From assembly GCA_958429225.1 (NCBI GenBank), contig CAUAJB010000021.1, positions 1 to 28,561 on the forward strand: a stretch of DNA of 28,561 nucleotides, given 5' to 3'. The notes beneath the pieces were generated by a model. That model did not search any database. It saw only the letters and a list, made by a program, of their open reading frames with translations, and had not been told where the DNA came from. The stretch comes from an uncultured Collinsella sp. (GTDB lineage: Bacteria > Actinomycetota > Coriobacteriia > Coriobacteriales > Coriobacteriaceae). Shown piece after piece: positions 7,971-16,001 of the stretch (positions are counted from its first letter, which is position 1; the number at the start of each line of letters is the position of its first letter). The position numbers were made by a program, and so were the translations under genes.

Positions 7971-8013
7971 ACCGCCCCGTCGAATGCATACTTCGACGGG
8001 GCGGTTGCTTTTT
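7971..8013 (+). terminator. Intrinsic terminator of lemA
   Basis: A perfect 14-base stem (7971-7984 with 7992-8005, ACCGCCCCGTCGAA) with a 7-base loop is followed by TGCTTTTTG. It lies 36 bases after the lemA stop. Confidence 0.93.
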
Positions 8014-8030
8014 GCCCGAAGGTACCCCCA

Positions 8031-8250
8031 GGGGCGGCGTGCAAATTTTGGAGTTTTCAGCATCCCGGAACCCACGGGGCAGGAATGGGCCCACAGAACC
8101 GCGTTGAAAACCCTGATTCTGAGCCCTCAGCGCCTCAGAGATCGTTCATTTTTTTACAGGATGCGGCTCATGGCGCCTGACTTTCGTCCAAAAACCAGTA
8201 TGCAGGCACCCTCGACTGCTGAAAACTCCCAAAAATGCACGCCCCGCCCC
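8031..8250. repeat. Inverted pair of GC-rich/TTTTGGAGTTTT elements, about 220 bases overall
   Basis: Bases 8031-8062 and 8217-8250 are imperfect reverse complements. Both contain GGCGTGCA and GAGTTTTCAGCA, with one 2-base gap and three mismatches. They enclose 154 bases without a plausible gene. The arrangement resembles two copies of one dispersed element inserted head to head, or the ends of a small non-autonomous element. Confidence 0.65.
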
Positions 8251-8325
8251 ACCCCAGGCGAGCGGCAACCGAAAAACCGCGTACGCCCCCTCTTCGGCTG
8301 CAACTACGGCAAAGCCCTAACAGCC

Positions 8326-8354
8326 AAATAAAAGGCGCGGCCAATAGGCCGCGC
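8326..8354 (-). terminator. Intrinsic terminator, minus strand (end of the ilvE transcript)
   Basis: On the minus strand GCGCGGCC (8354-8347) pairs with GGCCGCGC (8342-8335) around a 4-base loop and is followed by CTTTTATTT. The only minus-strand gene upstream is ilvE, so the ilvE message would carry about 210 bases of 3' sequence including the large nested hairpin at 8406-8534. Confidence 0.75.
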
Positions 8355-8405
8355 ACCATCTCCCCTACAGCCCAGTAACCTCCTGGCAAGGAATGCAGAG
8401 CACTC

Positions 8406-8534
8406 GACCGAGGCGGACCGGCCTATTTCCCGGCGCGTCCTCGGACATGAAAGAACCTCCGCTGCGCACTACGTGCGGCGGAGGTTCTTTCGTCCTGTGG
8501 AATGCGCCGGGAGATAGGCCGGTCCGCCTCGGTC
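8406..8534. repeat. Nested palindrome: 31-base outer arms around a 14-base inner stem
   Basis: Outer arms 8406-8436 and 8504-8534 are reverse complements over 31 bases with one mismatch (GACCGAGGCGGACCGGCC and onward). Inside them, 8449-8462 and 8478-8491 pair perfectly (GAAAGAACCTCCGC), and wobble pairs extend the stem inward to a 5-base loop. The two 12-base internal-loop strands (8437-8448 and 8492-8503) both begin GTCCT. The element begins 28 bases after the ilvE stop. It reads as a very stable RNA structure or a composite palindromic repeat. Confidence 0.88.
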
Positions 8535-8562
8535 AGGGCTTGATGAGAATTACGAAGCCAGG

Positions 8563-9615
8563 TTACGCCACGGTATAAACCCAGTTGTGCTTGTCCTCGA
8601 CAGCACCGGACTGGATACCGGTCAGGGTCTCGCGAAGCTTCTTCATCACGGGGCCGATCTCGGTGCAGCCAGCCGGGAAGGTCACGGTCTCATCGGCACC
8701 GTAGACCTTGTTGTCGATCTCGCCCACCGGGGAGATGACGGCAGCGGTGCCGCACAGGCCGCACTCCACAAAGGTGCCGGCCTTGACCTCGGCCCACTCG
8801 ACGGGACGCTGGTCGACGGTCATGCCCAAATCCTCGGCAACCTGAACGAGCGAGCGACGGGTGATGGAGGGCAGGATGGAGTCGGTGTGCGACTGAGGAA
8901 CGACGAGGGTGCCGTCCTCCTTCACGAACAGAACGTTCGCGCCACCGGTCTCCTCGACATAGGTGCGGGACTCGGAGTCGAGATACAGGTTCTCGGCATA
9001 ACCCTCGCGATGGGCCTCCATCGTGGGCTTGAGGGACATGGCGTAGTTTAGGCCGGCCTTGATATTGCCGGTGCCGTGCGGTGCGGCGCGGTCGTACTCG
9101 GAAACGCGCAGCTTGACAGGCTTGAGGCCGCCCTTAAAGTACGGACCGACCGGGGTCACGAGAATGCGGAACGTGTACTCAGGAGCGGGAGCCACGCCGA
9201 TCACGTCACCGGAGCCGATCATAAACGGACGCACGTACAGGGTCGCACCGGAACCGAAGGGCGGAACCCAAGCGGCGTTGGCAGAAACGACCTGCTTGAC
9301 GGCCTCAACAAACTTATCCTTGGGGAACGGGGGCATCTCGAGGCGCTGGGCAGAGTTATACATGCGCTCGGCGTTCATGTCGGGACGGAAGCAGACGATG
9401 CTGCCGTCCTCGGCGGTGTAGGCCTTCAGGCCCTCAAAGACCTCCTGGCAGTAATGGAAGATGCCACCGCACTCGGAGACATGCAGGGTGTGGTCGGTGG
9501 TCAGGCCGCCCTCGTCCCACTCGCCATCCTTCCAATGAGCCTCGTAGCTGTAATCGGTCTTCATGTAGCCAAAGCCGAGGCTACCCCAATCGATATCCTT
9601 CTTCTCGACAGTCAT
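8563..9615 (-). CDS. ilvE: Branched-chain amino acid aminotransferase
   Basis: This 350-residue fold-type IV PLP enzyme transfers the amino group between glutamate and the 2-oxo acids of leucine, isoleucine and valine. The PLP lysine is Lys186 in GTGNIKAGLNYAMSL. The cofactor-binding EETGGANV follows at 221-228, and GTAAVISP (289-296) closes the site. Length and motifs fit the bacterial type II BCAT group. The ATG at 9615 has an AAGGAG site 7 bases ahead, and residues upstream in the open frame do not resemble the family. It is a single gene. The 288 bases before it hold the DedA terminator, and an AT-rich patch around 9775-9835 that includes a TACAAT box may be its promoter. I see no T-box or leader peptide. 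Confidence 0.95.
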   Translation of the reverse strand: MTVEKKDIDWGSLGFGYMKTDYSYEAHWKDGEWDEGGLTTDHTLHVSECGGIFHYCQEVFEGLKAYTAEDGSIVCFRPDMNAERMYNSAQRLEMPPFPKDKFVEAVKQVVSANAAWVPPFGSGATLYVRPFMIGSGDVIGVAPAPEYTFRILVTPVGPYFKGGLKPVKLRVSEYDRAAPHGTGNIKAGLNYAMSLKPTMEAHREGYAENLYLDSESRTYVEETGGANVLFVKEDGTLVVPQSHTDSILPSITRRSLVQVAEDLGMTVDQRPVEWAEVKAGTFVECGLCGTAAVISPVGEIDNKVYGADETVTFPAGCTEIGPVMKKLRETLTGIQSGAVEDKHNWVYTVA

Positions 9616-9840
9616 ATGTCGCTCCTTACATACACAGTTGCATACTCGCGAACTCGCACGCAAGGACCGAGGCCGACCGCGTCGCAACGTCGCACGCCCG
9701 GAGCGTAGAGCCGGACGGGACACGCGGGCAACACCAAAGCCCATGGCATATCGATTCGCATGCAGGAGATTGTACTCCCCGTACGCGTCTGATAAAACGC
9801 TTTTCTTTAACTAAGTAAAGTATTTTCATTTGACCGAAGC

Positions 9841-9874
9841 ATAAAGGCCCGCCACCGCAATCGGTGACGGGCCT
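9841..9874 (-). terminator. Intrinsic terminator of the DedA gene
   Basis: On the minus strand a 13-base stem with one mismatch (9874-9862 with 9857-9845, AGGCCCG at its base) and a CAAT-type loop is followed by TTTAT. It begins 29 bases past the DedA stop. Confidence 0.85.
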
Positions 9875-9903
9875 CAACGACACAGTTTGTGCGCTGCCTC
9901 GAG

Positions 9904-10551
9904 CTATGCGTTCTTTTTGCCCAGTTTAGCCTTAACCAAGCCGACCACGGTCGGAATGATCGACACGGCGACGATGCCGATAATCAGCAGCTCAAAGTGC
10001 TCCTGCACAAAGGGAATGCCACCAAAGAAGTAGCCCAGCAGCGTAAAGACCGTCGACCAGGTAATGCCGCCCAGCACGTTAAAGACGACAAAGTTGCGCC
10101 AGTGCATGCCGCCCATGCCGGCGATAAAAGGCACAAAGGTGCGGATAAACGGGAAGAAGCGACCCAGGAAGATGGCCAGGTGGCCCCACTTGTCCAAGAA
10201 ATCCTCGGACTTTTTAATGCGCTCGGGCGTCATGGCCTTTACCTTGCCCGAGGCGATAATCTTTTTGCCAAAGAAGTGGCCGATCATAAAGTTGCACTGA
10301 TCGCCCAGGATGGCTGCGGCCCATGCGGTGGCCAGAAGCGCCACGATGTTAAAGCCGCCGTTGTGGGCAAAGAAGCCCGAGGCAAACAGCAGCGAATCGC
10401 CGGGAAGGAACGGGAAGAAAACCACGCCCGTCTCGATAAAGATGATCAAGAACACGCAGCCGTAGGCCATAAGCGGGCCGGCGGCGATCCAGCTGGCAAT
10501 CGCGGTGCGCGGGTCTTTGAGCAGCTCAGCGATAAAATTAATGAAACCCAT
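9904..10551 (-). CDS. DedA family membrane protein
   Basis: This 215-residue protein belongs to the DedA/VTT superfamily, whose members flip polyprenyl phosphates or phospholipids across the inner membrane. Family marks include an acidic residue in the first re-entrant region (Glu40), FLPGDSLLF (48-56, Asp52), and GRFFPFIRTFVPFIAGMGGM (130-149) with the conserved arginines. Membrane segments lie at about 25-45, 60-85, 135-160, 165-180 and 185-207. The ATG at 10551 has GAGAGG about 9 bases ahead; the 13 upstream codons open in this frame have no family similarity. Which DedA subgroup it belongs to cannot be fixed by eye. A TATACT box (10603-10598) about 47 bases upstream may be its promoter. 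The gene diverges from cysE. Confidence 0.92.
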   Translation of the reverse strand: MGFINFIAELLKDPRTAIASWIAAGPLMAYGCVFLIIFIETGVVFFPFLPGDSLLFASGFFAHNGGFNIVALLATAWAAAILGDQCNFMIGHFFGKKIIASGKVKAMTPERIKKSEDFLDKWGHLAIFLGRFFPFIRTFVPFIAGMGGMHWRNFVVFNVLGGITWSTVFTLLGYFFGGIPFVQEHFELLIIGIVAVSIIPTVVGLVKAKLGKKNA

Positions 10552-10727
10552 GAAGTAAAACCTCTCAGTTGTGGGCGCGGACACGTCCAAGTTGACCAGT
10601 ATACGGTTGCAGCGCGAGTACGGGCCAAACCCCTCAAAAGTCTTACGTCATTACCAGCAAGTTTGCATAACTGACACCTGTCACGCAAAGCCGCCAAGAT
10701 TGTCCTTCCTAATCCCTAGCAAATCGC

Positions 10728-10733
10728 TATACT
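10728..10733 (+). promoter_or_regulatory. Candidate -10 box for cysE
   Basis: TATACT sits 41 bases before the GTG start, but no good -35 box is present at 16-18 bases. A short palindrome, TGACA-CC-TGTCA (10672-10683), lies about 45 bases further upstream and could be an operator or part of a REP-like element. The call rests mainly on the -10 match. Confidence 0.35.
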
Positions 10734-10774
10734 TTATTGAATCGCATTGTCACGGCGCTAAGGGAGGGCGGCTG

Positions 10775-11479
10775 GTGAGCTTTATCAGTACCATTCGCGA
10801 GGACATCAAGACCGTCCAGGCGCAGGATCCCGCCGCGCAAAACGGTCTGGTCATCTTTCTTTCTTATCCTGGCCTGCACGCCAAGTGGAACCACGTACCC
10901 GAGCACTGGCTCTGGGAGCACGGTCATCGCTCGCTCGCCCGTGTGCTCTCGCAAATTACCCGCCACATCACCGGCGTCGAGATTCATCCCGCCGCACAGA
11001 TCGGCAAGCATTTCTTTATCGACCACGCCATGGGTGTCGTCATCGGCGAAACCACCATCGTGGGTGACAACTGCGTGCTCTACCAGGGCGTCACGCTTGG
11101 CGGCACCGGCAACGAGACCGGCAAGCGCCACCCCACCCTGGGCAACAACGTCACCGTGGGCACAGGCGCCAAGGTGCTCGGCAACATTCGCATCGGCAAC
11201 AACGTCAAGATCGGCGGCAACTCGGTTGTCGTCAAGGACGTGCCCGACAACTGCACCGTCGTTGGCGTGCCGGGACGCATCATCAAGCGCAACGGCTGCC
11301 GCGTGTTCGAGGAAAGCTTCGACGCCAAGCAGCATCGCGAGTACATGCCCGACGCCGCCGCCGAGCAGTCCGCGCTCAATCGTCAAGGCATCACCGAGAA
11401 CGCCCGCCGCGTCAAGGAGCTCGAGCAAGAGGTGGCCGAGCTTAAGGCCCTCGTCGCCAAGCTCGTGGACAAGCGTTAG
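10775..11479 (+). CDS. cysE: Serine O-acetyltransferase
   Basis: This 234-residue enzyme makes O-acetylserine from serine and acetyl-CoA, the first step of cysteine synthesis. It shows the left-handed beta-helix hexapeptide repeats (about 69-170) with HPAAQIGKHFFIDHAMG (71-87), GVTLGGTGNETGKRHP (105-120) and VGVPGRI. The active-site His are those in DHAMG and GKRHP. The short N-terminal helical part (1-65) is reduced compared with enteric CysE, as in many Gram-positive forms. The start is a GTG at 10775 with GGGAGG 7 bases ahead. The C-terminus adds a predicted coiled coil (about 211-232). It may aid oligomer formation in place of the usual tail that docks into cysteine synthase. No cysK is in the window. 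The gene is monocistronic. Confidence 0.93.
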   Translation: MSFISTIREDIKTVQAQDPAAQNGLVIFLSYPGLHAKWNHVPEHWLWEHGHRSLARVLSQITRHITGVEIHPAAQIGKHFFIDHAMGVVIGETTIVGDNCVLYQGVTLGGTGNETGKRHPTLGNNVTVGTGAKVLGNIRIGNNVKIGGNSVVVKDVPDNCTVVGVPGRIIKRNGCRVFEESFDAKQHREYMPDAAAEQSALNRQGITENARRVKELEQEVAELKALVAKLVDKR

Positions 11480-11515
11480 AAGCGGACGACCACCGACAAC
11501 ATTGACGTCAACGCA

Positions 11516-11556
11516 AAGGCGCGCCAGGGAATTCATCCCCGACGCGCCTTATTTGT
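11516..11556. terminator. Shared terminator between cysE and the second ABC operon
   Basis: AAGGCGCG (11516-11523) pairs with CGCGCCTT (11543-11550), with a further short inner stem GGGA/TCCC. It is followed by ATTTGTG on the plus strand and by TTTGCG on the minus strand. It lies between convergent genes, so it probably works in both directions, though the T-runs are modest. Confidence 0.65.
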
Positions 11557-11587
11557 GATGTGACAAAGAGGCTGCCCCCTTGTCACC

Positions 11588-13594
11588 TTATGCGAACTGG
11601 CTTAGGTAGAGGTCGGCGTAGGCACCCTCGGCAGCCAGTAGCTCCTTGTGCGTACCCTGCTCGATGATATTGCCGTGGTCCATGACCAAGATCAGGTCGG
11701 CATCCACGATCGTCGACAGGCGATGCGCGATCACAAAGCTCGTGCGCCCATGCATGAGCGCGTCCATGGCACGGCCGATGGCAAGCTCGGTGCGCGTATC
11801 CACGCTTGAGGTCGCCTCATCCAGGATGAGAATCGCCGGGTTGTTGAGCAGCACGCGCGCAATGGTCAGCAGCTGGCGCTGACCCTGGCTAATGCTCTCG
11901 GCATCGTTGGCCACGCGCGTGTCATAGCCCTGCGGCATGGTGCGCACAAAGAAGTCGACCTGCGCGGCGCGTGCGGCCGCCACGATCTCCTCGCGCGTCG
12001 CCTCGGGGCAGCCATAGGCGATATTCTCGGCAATCGTTCCGTCGAACAGCCAGGCATCCTGCAACACCATGCCAAACTGCTGGCGCAGCTCGCCACGATC
12101 CATGCGGCTCGTGTCCACGCCGTCGAGCGTAATACGCCCGCCGTCAATCTCGTAGAAGCGCATGAGCAGGTTGATGAGCGTGGTTTTGCCCGCGCCCGTG
12201 GTTCCCACCACGGCGATCTTCTGGCCCGGCTCGGCAGTAAACGACACGTCGCGCATGAGCGGCTTGTCGGGCGCGTAGCCAAAGCGTACATGCTCAAAAG
12301 CGACACGGCCCTCAACGCGACCCGGTAGCCTGGCGGCCTCGTCCGGCAGCGGATCGGCCTCCATCTCGGGTTCATCGAGCAGGTCGAACACGCGCTCCGC
12401 ACTCGCCAGCGCGCTCTGTAGCGAGTTGAAGGTAAACGACAGCTGCGTCATGGGCTCGGATGCCTCGTAGATAAACTGGAAGAACGCCTGGAACACGCCG
12501 ACGGTCATGTGGCCGGCAACCAGCATGCTGCAGCCCACAATCGCAATCACGATCTGTGCCAGGCGGCCGATAAAGCGCACCGCGGGACCGACGGCGTTAA
12601 TCATAAAATCGGCCTTGGCACTCACGCGCGCTAGCTCGCCCGAGGCCTGGTGCACCTCGGCAGAGCTCTGACGCTCGCGGTTAAACGCGCGAATCACCAG
12701 ACGGCCCGAGTAGCCTTCCTCGACCGCACTCGTAATCTTGGACACCCACTCCTGGCGCTCACCGGTTACGTCATGCGTGCGGCGCGAGACCACCTTGGTC
12801 ACCAGCAGCGACAACGCCGTAAAGAACAAAAAGACGAGCGTGAGCGGCACGCTAAACACGAACATCACGCTCACGGCGCCCACCACGGTACCGATCGACA
12901 CCAGCAGCTGCAGCAATCCGCGCTGCATGCTCTCGGACATCTTGTCCAAGTCATTGGTCGCGCGGCTGACGACCTCGCCGGGACGATGCGCGTCAAAATA
13001 GGCAAGCGGCAGACGGTTGAGCTTTTGTGCGATGCGGTTGCGTAGGCACAGGTTGAGGCGTTCGGCAACGCTCGACATCAAAAAGCTCTGGAGCGCGTAG
13101 AACGAGGCAGCGGCCGTCCAGATCATAAAGTAGATGAAGATGGTCCTGCCGCAGTTCTCCCAGGTGATGTTGAAGGTGGTGTCGTTGGCAAACGCCACCT
13201 GAATGTGGCTCCACAGCTCATCGATCACGCGGGCGCTATATGCCGGCGCAGCAGTGTTAAAGATGGCATAGAACACAATGCTCGCGAACACGATATAGAA
13301 GCGCCAATGGTCGCCGGCAGCCTCGCTCCACAGGCGGCGCACCGTCGCCCAGGTATCTCGAGGCGTCTCGTCCTCGTCTTCGTCGTCCACGTCGCGCATA
13401 CGCTCTGCCTCGGCGCGGGCGCGCTCGTCCTCGGCACGTTCGTTTTCCTCGTAGAGCGCTTGGCGGCGAGCCTCGCGCTCGGCTGCAGCCTTGGCGGCGT
13501 CATCCAGCTCGGTCGACGCGGCAGCCGTTTCCTCGACCAGTCCCGCGGCAGCGGCGTCATCAACGCCGCCCTGCTTCTTGAGCTCCTCGGTCAT
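11588..13594 (-). CDS. ABC exporter subunit with canonical ATP site, long N-terminal extension
   Basis: The product has 668 residues. After an unusual first 80 residues rich in Ala, Glu, Asp and Arg (likely a charged coiled coil in the cytoplasm) come the membrane domain (about 95-400) and the nucleotide-binding domain. Walker A is GTTGAGKTT (464-472), the signature reads ISQGQ (568-572), Walker B is ILILDE with Glu593, and His624 is the H-loop. It pairs with the upstream degenerate subunit as a heterodimeric exporter, the same plan as the operon at 336-4052. The ATG at 13594 is preferred over a GTG at 13603 because it has the better spaced GGGAGG. It follows the upstream stop after one base, so the genes are coupled. 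Substrate unknown. Confidence 0.92.
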   Translation of the reverse strand: MTEELKKQGGVDDAAAAGLVEETAAASTELDDAAKAAAEREARRQALYEENERAEDERARAEAERMRDVDDEDEDETPRDTWATVRRLWSEAAGDHWRFYIVFASIVFYAIFNTAAPAYSARVIDELWSHIQVAFANDTTFNITWENCGRTIFIYFMIWTAAASFYALQSFLMSSVAERLNLCLRNRIAQKLNRLPLAYFDAHRPGEVVSRATNDLDKMSESMQRGLLQLLVSIGTVVGAVSVMFVFSVPLTLVFLFFTALSLLVTKVVSRRTHDVTGERQEWVSKITSAVEEGYSGRLVIRAFNRERQSSAEVHQASGELARVSAKADFMINAVGPAVRFIGRLAQIVIAIVGCSMLVAGHMTVGVFQAFFQFIYEASEPMTQLSFTFNSLQSALASAERVFDLLDEPEMEADPLPDEAARLPGRVEGRVAFEHVRFGYAPDKPLMRDVSFTAEPGQKIAVVGTTGAGKTTLINLLMRFYEIDGGRITLDGVDTSRMDRGELRQQFGMVLQDAWLFDGTIAENIAYGCPEATREEIVAAARAAQVDFFVRTMPQGYDTRVANDAESISQGQRQLLTIARVLLNNPAILILDEATSSVDTRTELAIGRAMDALMHGRTSFVIAHRLSTIVDADLILVMDHGNIIEQGTHKELLAAEGAYADLYLSQFA

Positions 13595-13595
13595 G

Positions 13596-15332
13596 CTACT
13601 CACCTCCCTTCATCTGCGATTCCGCGATGGCGCGGTACACCTCGCAGGTTTCCATAAGCTCGCCATGCGTGCCCAGACCCACAACCTCGCCATCCTTGAG
13701 CACGACGATCTGGTCGGCGTGCAAGATCGTCGAGATGCGCTGCGCGATGATGAGCACCGCAGCGTCACGCGTCTCGTCTTGCAATGCATGGCGCAGGGCC
13801 GCATCGGTCTTAAAGTCCAGGGCCGAAAAACTGTCATCGAAGATGTACAGATCGGCCTGCTTCATGAGCGCGCGAGCAATGGCCAGGCGCTGGCGCTGGC
13901 CGCCTGAAAAGTTCGTGCCGCCCTGCGCCACCGGGGTATCGAGCCCCTGCGGCTGATCGAGCACAAAGGTGCTCTGGGCAACCTGGAGCGCGTGAAGCAT
14001 GTCGCCCTCGGTCGCGCCTTCGTTACCAAAGCGAAGGTTGCTCGCCACCGTGCCCGAGAACAGCCACGCCTTCTGCGGCACATAGGCAATGCGCCCGCGG
14101 ATTTCGTCTTGCGTAAGCTCGCGCAGGTCCACACCATTCAGGCGAATGGAGCCCTTGGTGGCATCGTGGAAGCGCAGCAGAAGCTTTGCCACCGTCGATT
14201 TGCCCGAGCCTGTCGAGCCAACGATCGCAGTCGTCTGACCGCGACGGCAGGCAAAGCTCAGGTCGCACAGGGTGTCCTCGTCGGCATCGTCAAAGCGAAA
14301 CGACATGTGGTCGAACACGGCCACCGCATCGGCTTCGTCTTGGGGCTCGCGCGCCCCGTCATCCAGCGTGCGCTCGCCATCGATGATGCTCGGCTCAATC
14401 TCCAACACCTGCTGCGCACGGTTCAGGCACGCGGCAGCACGCGGAAGCGTCAGCACCACCATCTGGGCCATCATCACAAAGAACAGGATCAGAATTGCAT
14501 ACTCCAGCACCGCCGAGATACTCGCAATCTGCATGGCGTGGGCGCCTACGCGGTTGCCGCCCACCCACAGCACCGCCACCTCGGCGATGTTCATCAAAAA
14601 GAAGCTTGAGCTGTCGAGGCCCACAAACAGGTGGTTGACTTTGATGGCGTTGGCGGCGTATTCGCTAAACACCTCGTCCAGACGCCGTTCCTCGTGGCGC
14701 TCCTTGTTAAACGCACGGATGACGCGCACGCCCACAATATTCTCGCGCAGCACCACGTTCATGCGGTCGATAAAGCCCTGTAGGCGCATAAAAATCGGCG
14801 CCGCGTGGGCAACCGTAAAGACTGCCGCCACCAGCACAATCGCAACGACTACGCCCAGCAGCGTGCCCATGGCAGGATCGATAAACCAGGCGAAGATGAT
14901 GCCCGCCACAGCCAAAAACGGCACGGGCAGCACCAGCTGAATCGTCTGCAGAATCGCCTGCTGAATCACGTTGATGTCGTTGAGCGAACGCGTGATCATC
15001 GATCCGGTGCCAAAGCGCTCAAAATCGCTGGCCGCGAGCTCGAGCGATTTGTCGTACACGGCATTGCGGATATCGCAAGCCACGTTGGCGGCCAGGCGCG
15101 CCGAAAGATAGCAGCCCAGCACCGTGCCGCCGCTAGCCATGCTGGTCGCAATAAACATGTATAGGCCGTTGCGTAAAATGTAGTCGACATCGCCCGTGGT
15201 AATACCGGTGTTGACCATGTTCGCCAGCATCGTAGGAACCAGCAGCGTACCGACGTTATCCACCAGCAGCACCAGCAGCGTCACTGCGACAAGCCCTCGA
15301 TATGGCTTTAGAAACCTCATTAACAGTCGCAC
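13596..15332 (-). CDS. ABC exporter subunit with degenerate ATP site
   Basis: This 578-residue half-transporter has a membrane domain at about 12-300 and a nucleotide-binding domain from about 338. Walker A is GSTGSGKST (372-380) and the signature FSGGQ (475-479) is intact, but Walker B ends in Asp-Asp, so Asp500 replaces the catalytic Glu, and Gln531 replaces the H-loop His. This is the non-hydrolysing half of a heterodimeric exporter. The GTG at 15332 has a purine-rich GAGGGGGAG just ahead and gives the N-terminus expected for the family. The alternative ATG at 15320 overlaps the MarR stop in a TAATG arrangement, so coupling to the regulator is likely either way. It is the middle gene of a regulator-exporter operon. 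Confidence 0.92.
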   Translation of the reverse strand: MRLLMRFLKPYRGLVAVTLLVLLVDNVGTLLVPTMLANMVNTGITTGDVDYILRNGLYMFIATSMASGGTVLGCYLSARLAANVACDIRNAVYDKSLELAASDFERFGTGSMITRSLNDINVIQQAILQTIQLVLPVPFLAVAGIIFAWFIDPAMGTLLGVVVAIVLVAAVFTVAHAAPIFMRLQGFIDRMNVVLRENIVGVRVIRAFNKERHEERRLDEVFSEYAANAIKVNHLFVGLDSSSFFLMNIAEVAVLWVGGNRVGAHAMQIASISAVLEYAILILFFVMMAQMVVLTLPRAAACLNRAQQVLEIEPSIIDGERTLDDGAREPQDEADAVAVFDHMSFRFDDADEDTLCDLSFACRRGQTTAIVGSTGSGKSTVAKLLLRFHDATKGSIRLNGVDLRELTQDEIRGRIAYVPQKAWLFSGTVASNLRFGNEGATEGDMLHALQVAQSTFVLDQPQGLDTPVAQGGTNFSGGQRQRLAIARALMKQADLYIFDDSFSALDFKTDAALRHALQDETRDAAVLIIAQRISTILHADQIVVLKDGEVVGLGTHGELMETCEVYRAIAESQMKGGE

Positions 15333-15820
15333 GACTCCCCCTCACCTTGATTCTCGGCTTGGCTCTCGGCAGCGATATGCTGCTTAAAGGCATCGCACTC
15401 ATCGCCGAGCACCTGAGAGAATTTGCCGATCAAGCGCATAATCTCGCGCTGCTCACATGGCTCAAGCGCGCCAAAGGCTCGCTGCTCGGCCTTGAGTGCC
15501 GGCAGCGCATAACGCTCGGCAAATCGCCTGCCCTCTTCGGTCAGGCTCACAACCTTGTTCTTACGACTGCCTTCGGCAAACTCCAACGTTGCGAAGCCCC
15601 GCGCCGTCAAGGTTTTAATTGCCGAGTTGATGGTCTGCTTGCTGTAGAACCATTCGCTTGTCAGACGGCTTACGGCAATACTGCCGCCCGCCGTGCTGGT
15701 GTCGACGAGCATCCAATAGGCACAGTCCGAAAGGCCGCAGGCGCGCGAGAACTCCGAATAGATATGGTCGAGTCCGTTGAGCAACCGGTCGAAGTCGACC
15801 AGTGTAACCGCACTATTCAT
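15320..15820 (-). CDS. MarR-family regulator of the second ABC exporter operon
   Basis: The product has 166 residues. The winged helix-turn-helix spans about residues 45-105 (IAVSRLTSEWFYSKQTINSA, then a wing with EGSRKNKVVSLTEEGR), flanked by the dimerisation helices. MarR proteins usually repress drug exporters and release DNA on binding a small molecule. It is the first gene of the operon and overlaps the next gene by 1-13 bases depending on that start. The tail (about 145-166) is rich in Glu, Gln and Cys, including CDC at the end. The ATG at 15820 has a GGTGGG site close by. The promoter carries a repeated motif that is likely its own operator. Confidence 0.88.
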   Translation of the reverse strand: MNSAVTLVDFDRLLNGLDHIYSEFSRACGLSDCAYWMLVDTSTAGGSIAVSRLTSEWFYSKQTINSAIKTLTARGFATLEFAEGSRKNKVVSLTEEGRRFAERYALPALKAEQRAFGALEPCEQREIMRLIGKFSQVLGDECDAFKQHIAAESQAENQGEGESCDC

Positions 15821-15835
15821 CTATCCCACCATTCG

Positions 15836-15896
15836 ATTGTCCGATTTTTGACCAATTTTGTGTCTCTAGATTAGTCCGAGTTTTGACTATCGTCAA
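15836..15896 (-). promoter_or_regulatory. Promoter and twin operator of the MarR-ABC operon
   Basis: On the minus strand TTGACG (15896-15891) and TAATCT (15873-15868) are 17 bases apart, a strong promoter match. A motif of form RGTCAAAAMTCGGAC occurs twice in the same direction: at 15888-15870, across the spacer and into the -10 box, and at 15853-15836, in the leader. The copies start 35 bases apart. A small palindrome, TTGAC-GATA-GTCAA, covers the -35 box. Binding at these sites would block transcription, consistent with autorepression by the MarR protein. Confidence 0.6.
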
Positions 15897-15937
15897 CAGG
15901 CTCTCCGCAAATGCGCGCACTTTTATGGCCTATCGGC

Positions 15938-15975
15938 AGAAAAAGACCGCCGGCGCGGGGGCGGCGCCAGCGGTC
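15938..15975 (-). terminator. Intrinsic terminator of the 96-residue protein gene
   Basis: On the minus strand a 12-base stem (15975-15964 with 15956-15945, one mismatch) is followed by TTTTT. It lies 26 bases past the stop at 16002. Confidence 0.85.
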
Positions 15976-16001
15976 ACGTGAAAATCGGGTTTTATTGCCT
16001 G

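Noticed and set aside
7804..8331. Open frame running from lemA into the following gap
   Set aside because: It is in another frame of lemA, crosses the lemA terminator, and has no ribosome site or domain.
8563..8820. T-box or attenuator control of ilvE
   Set aside because: The region in question is the 3' part of the gene. Upstream of the real start I see no T-box sequence, leader peptide or run of Leu/Ile/Val codons.
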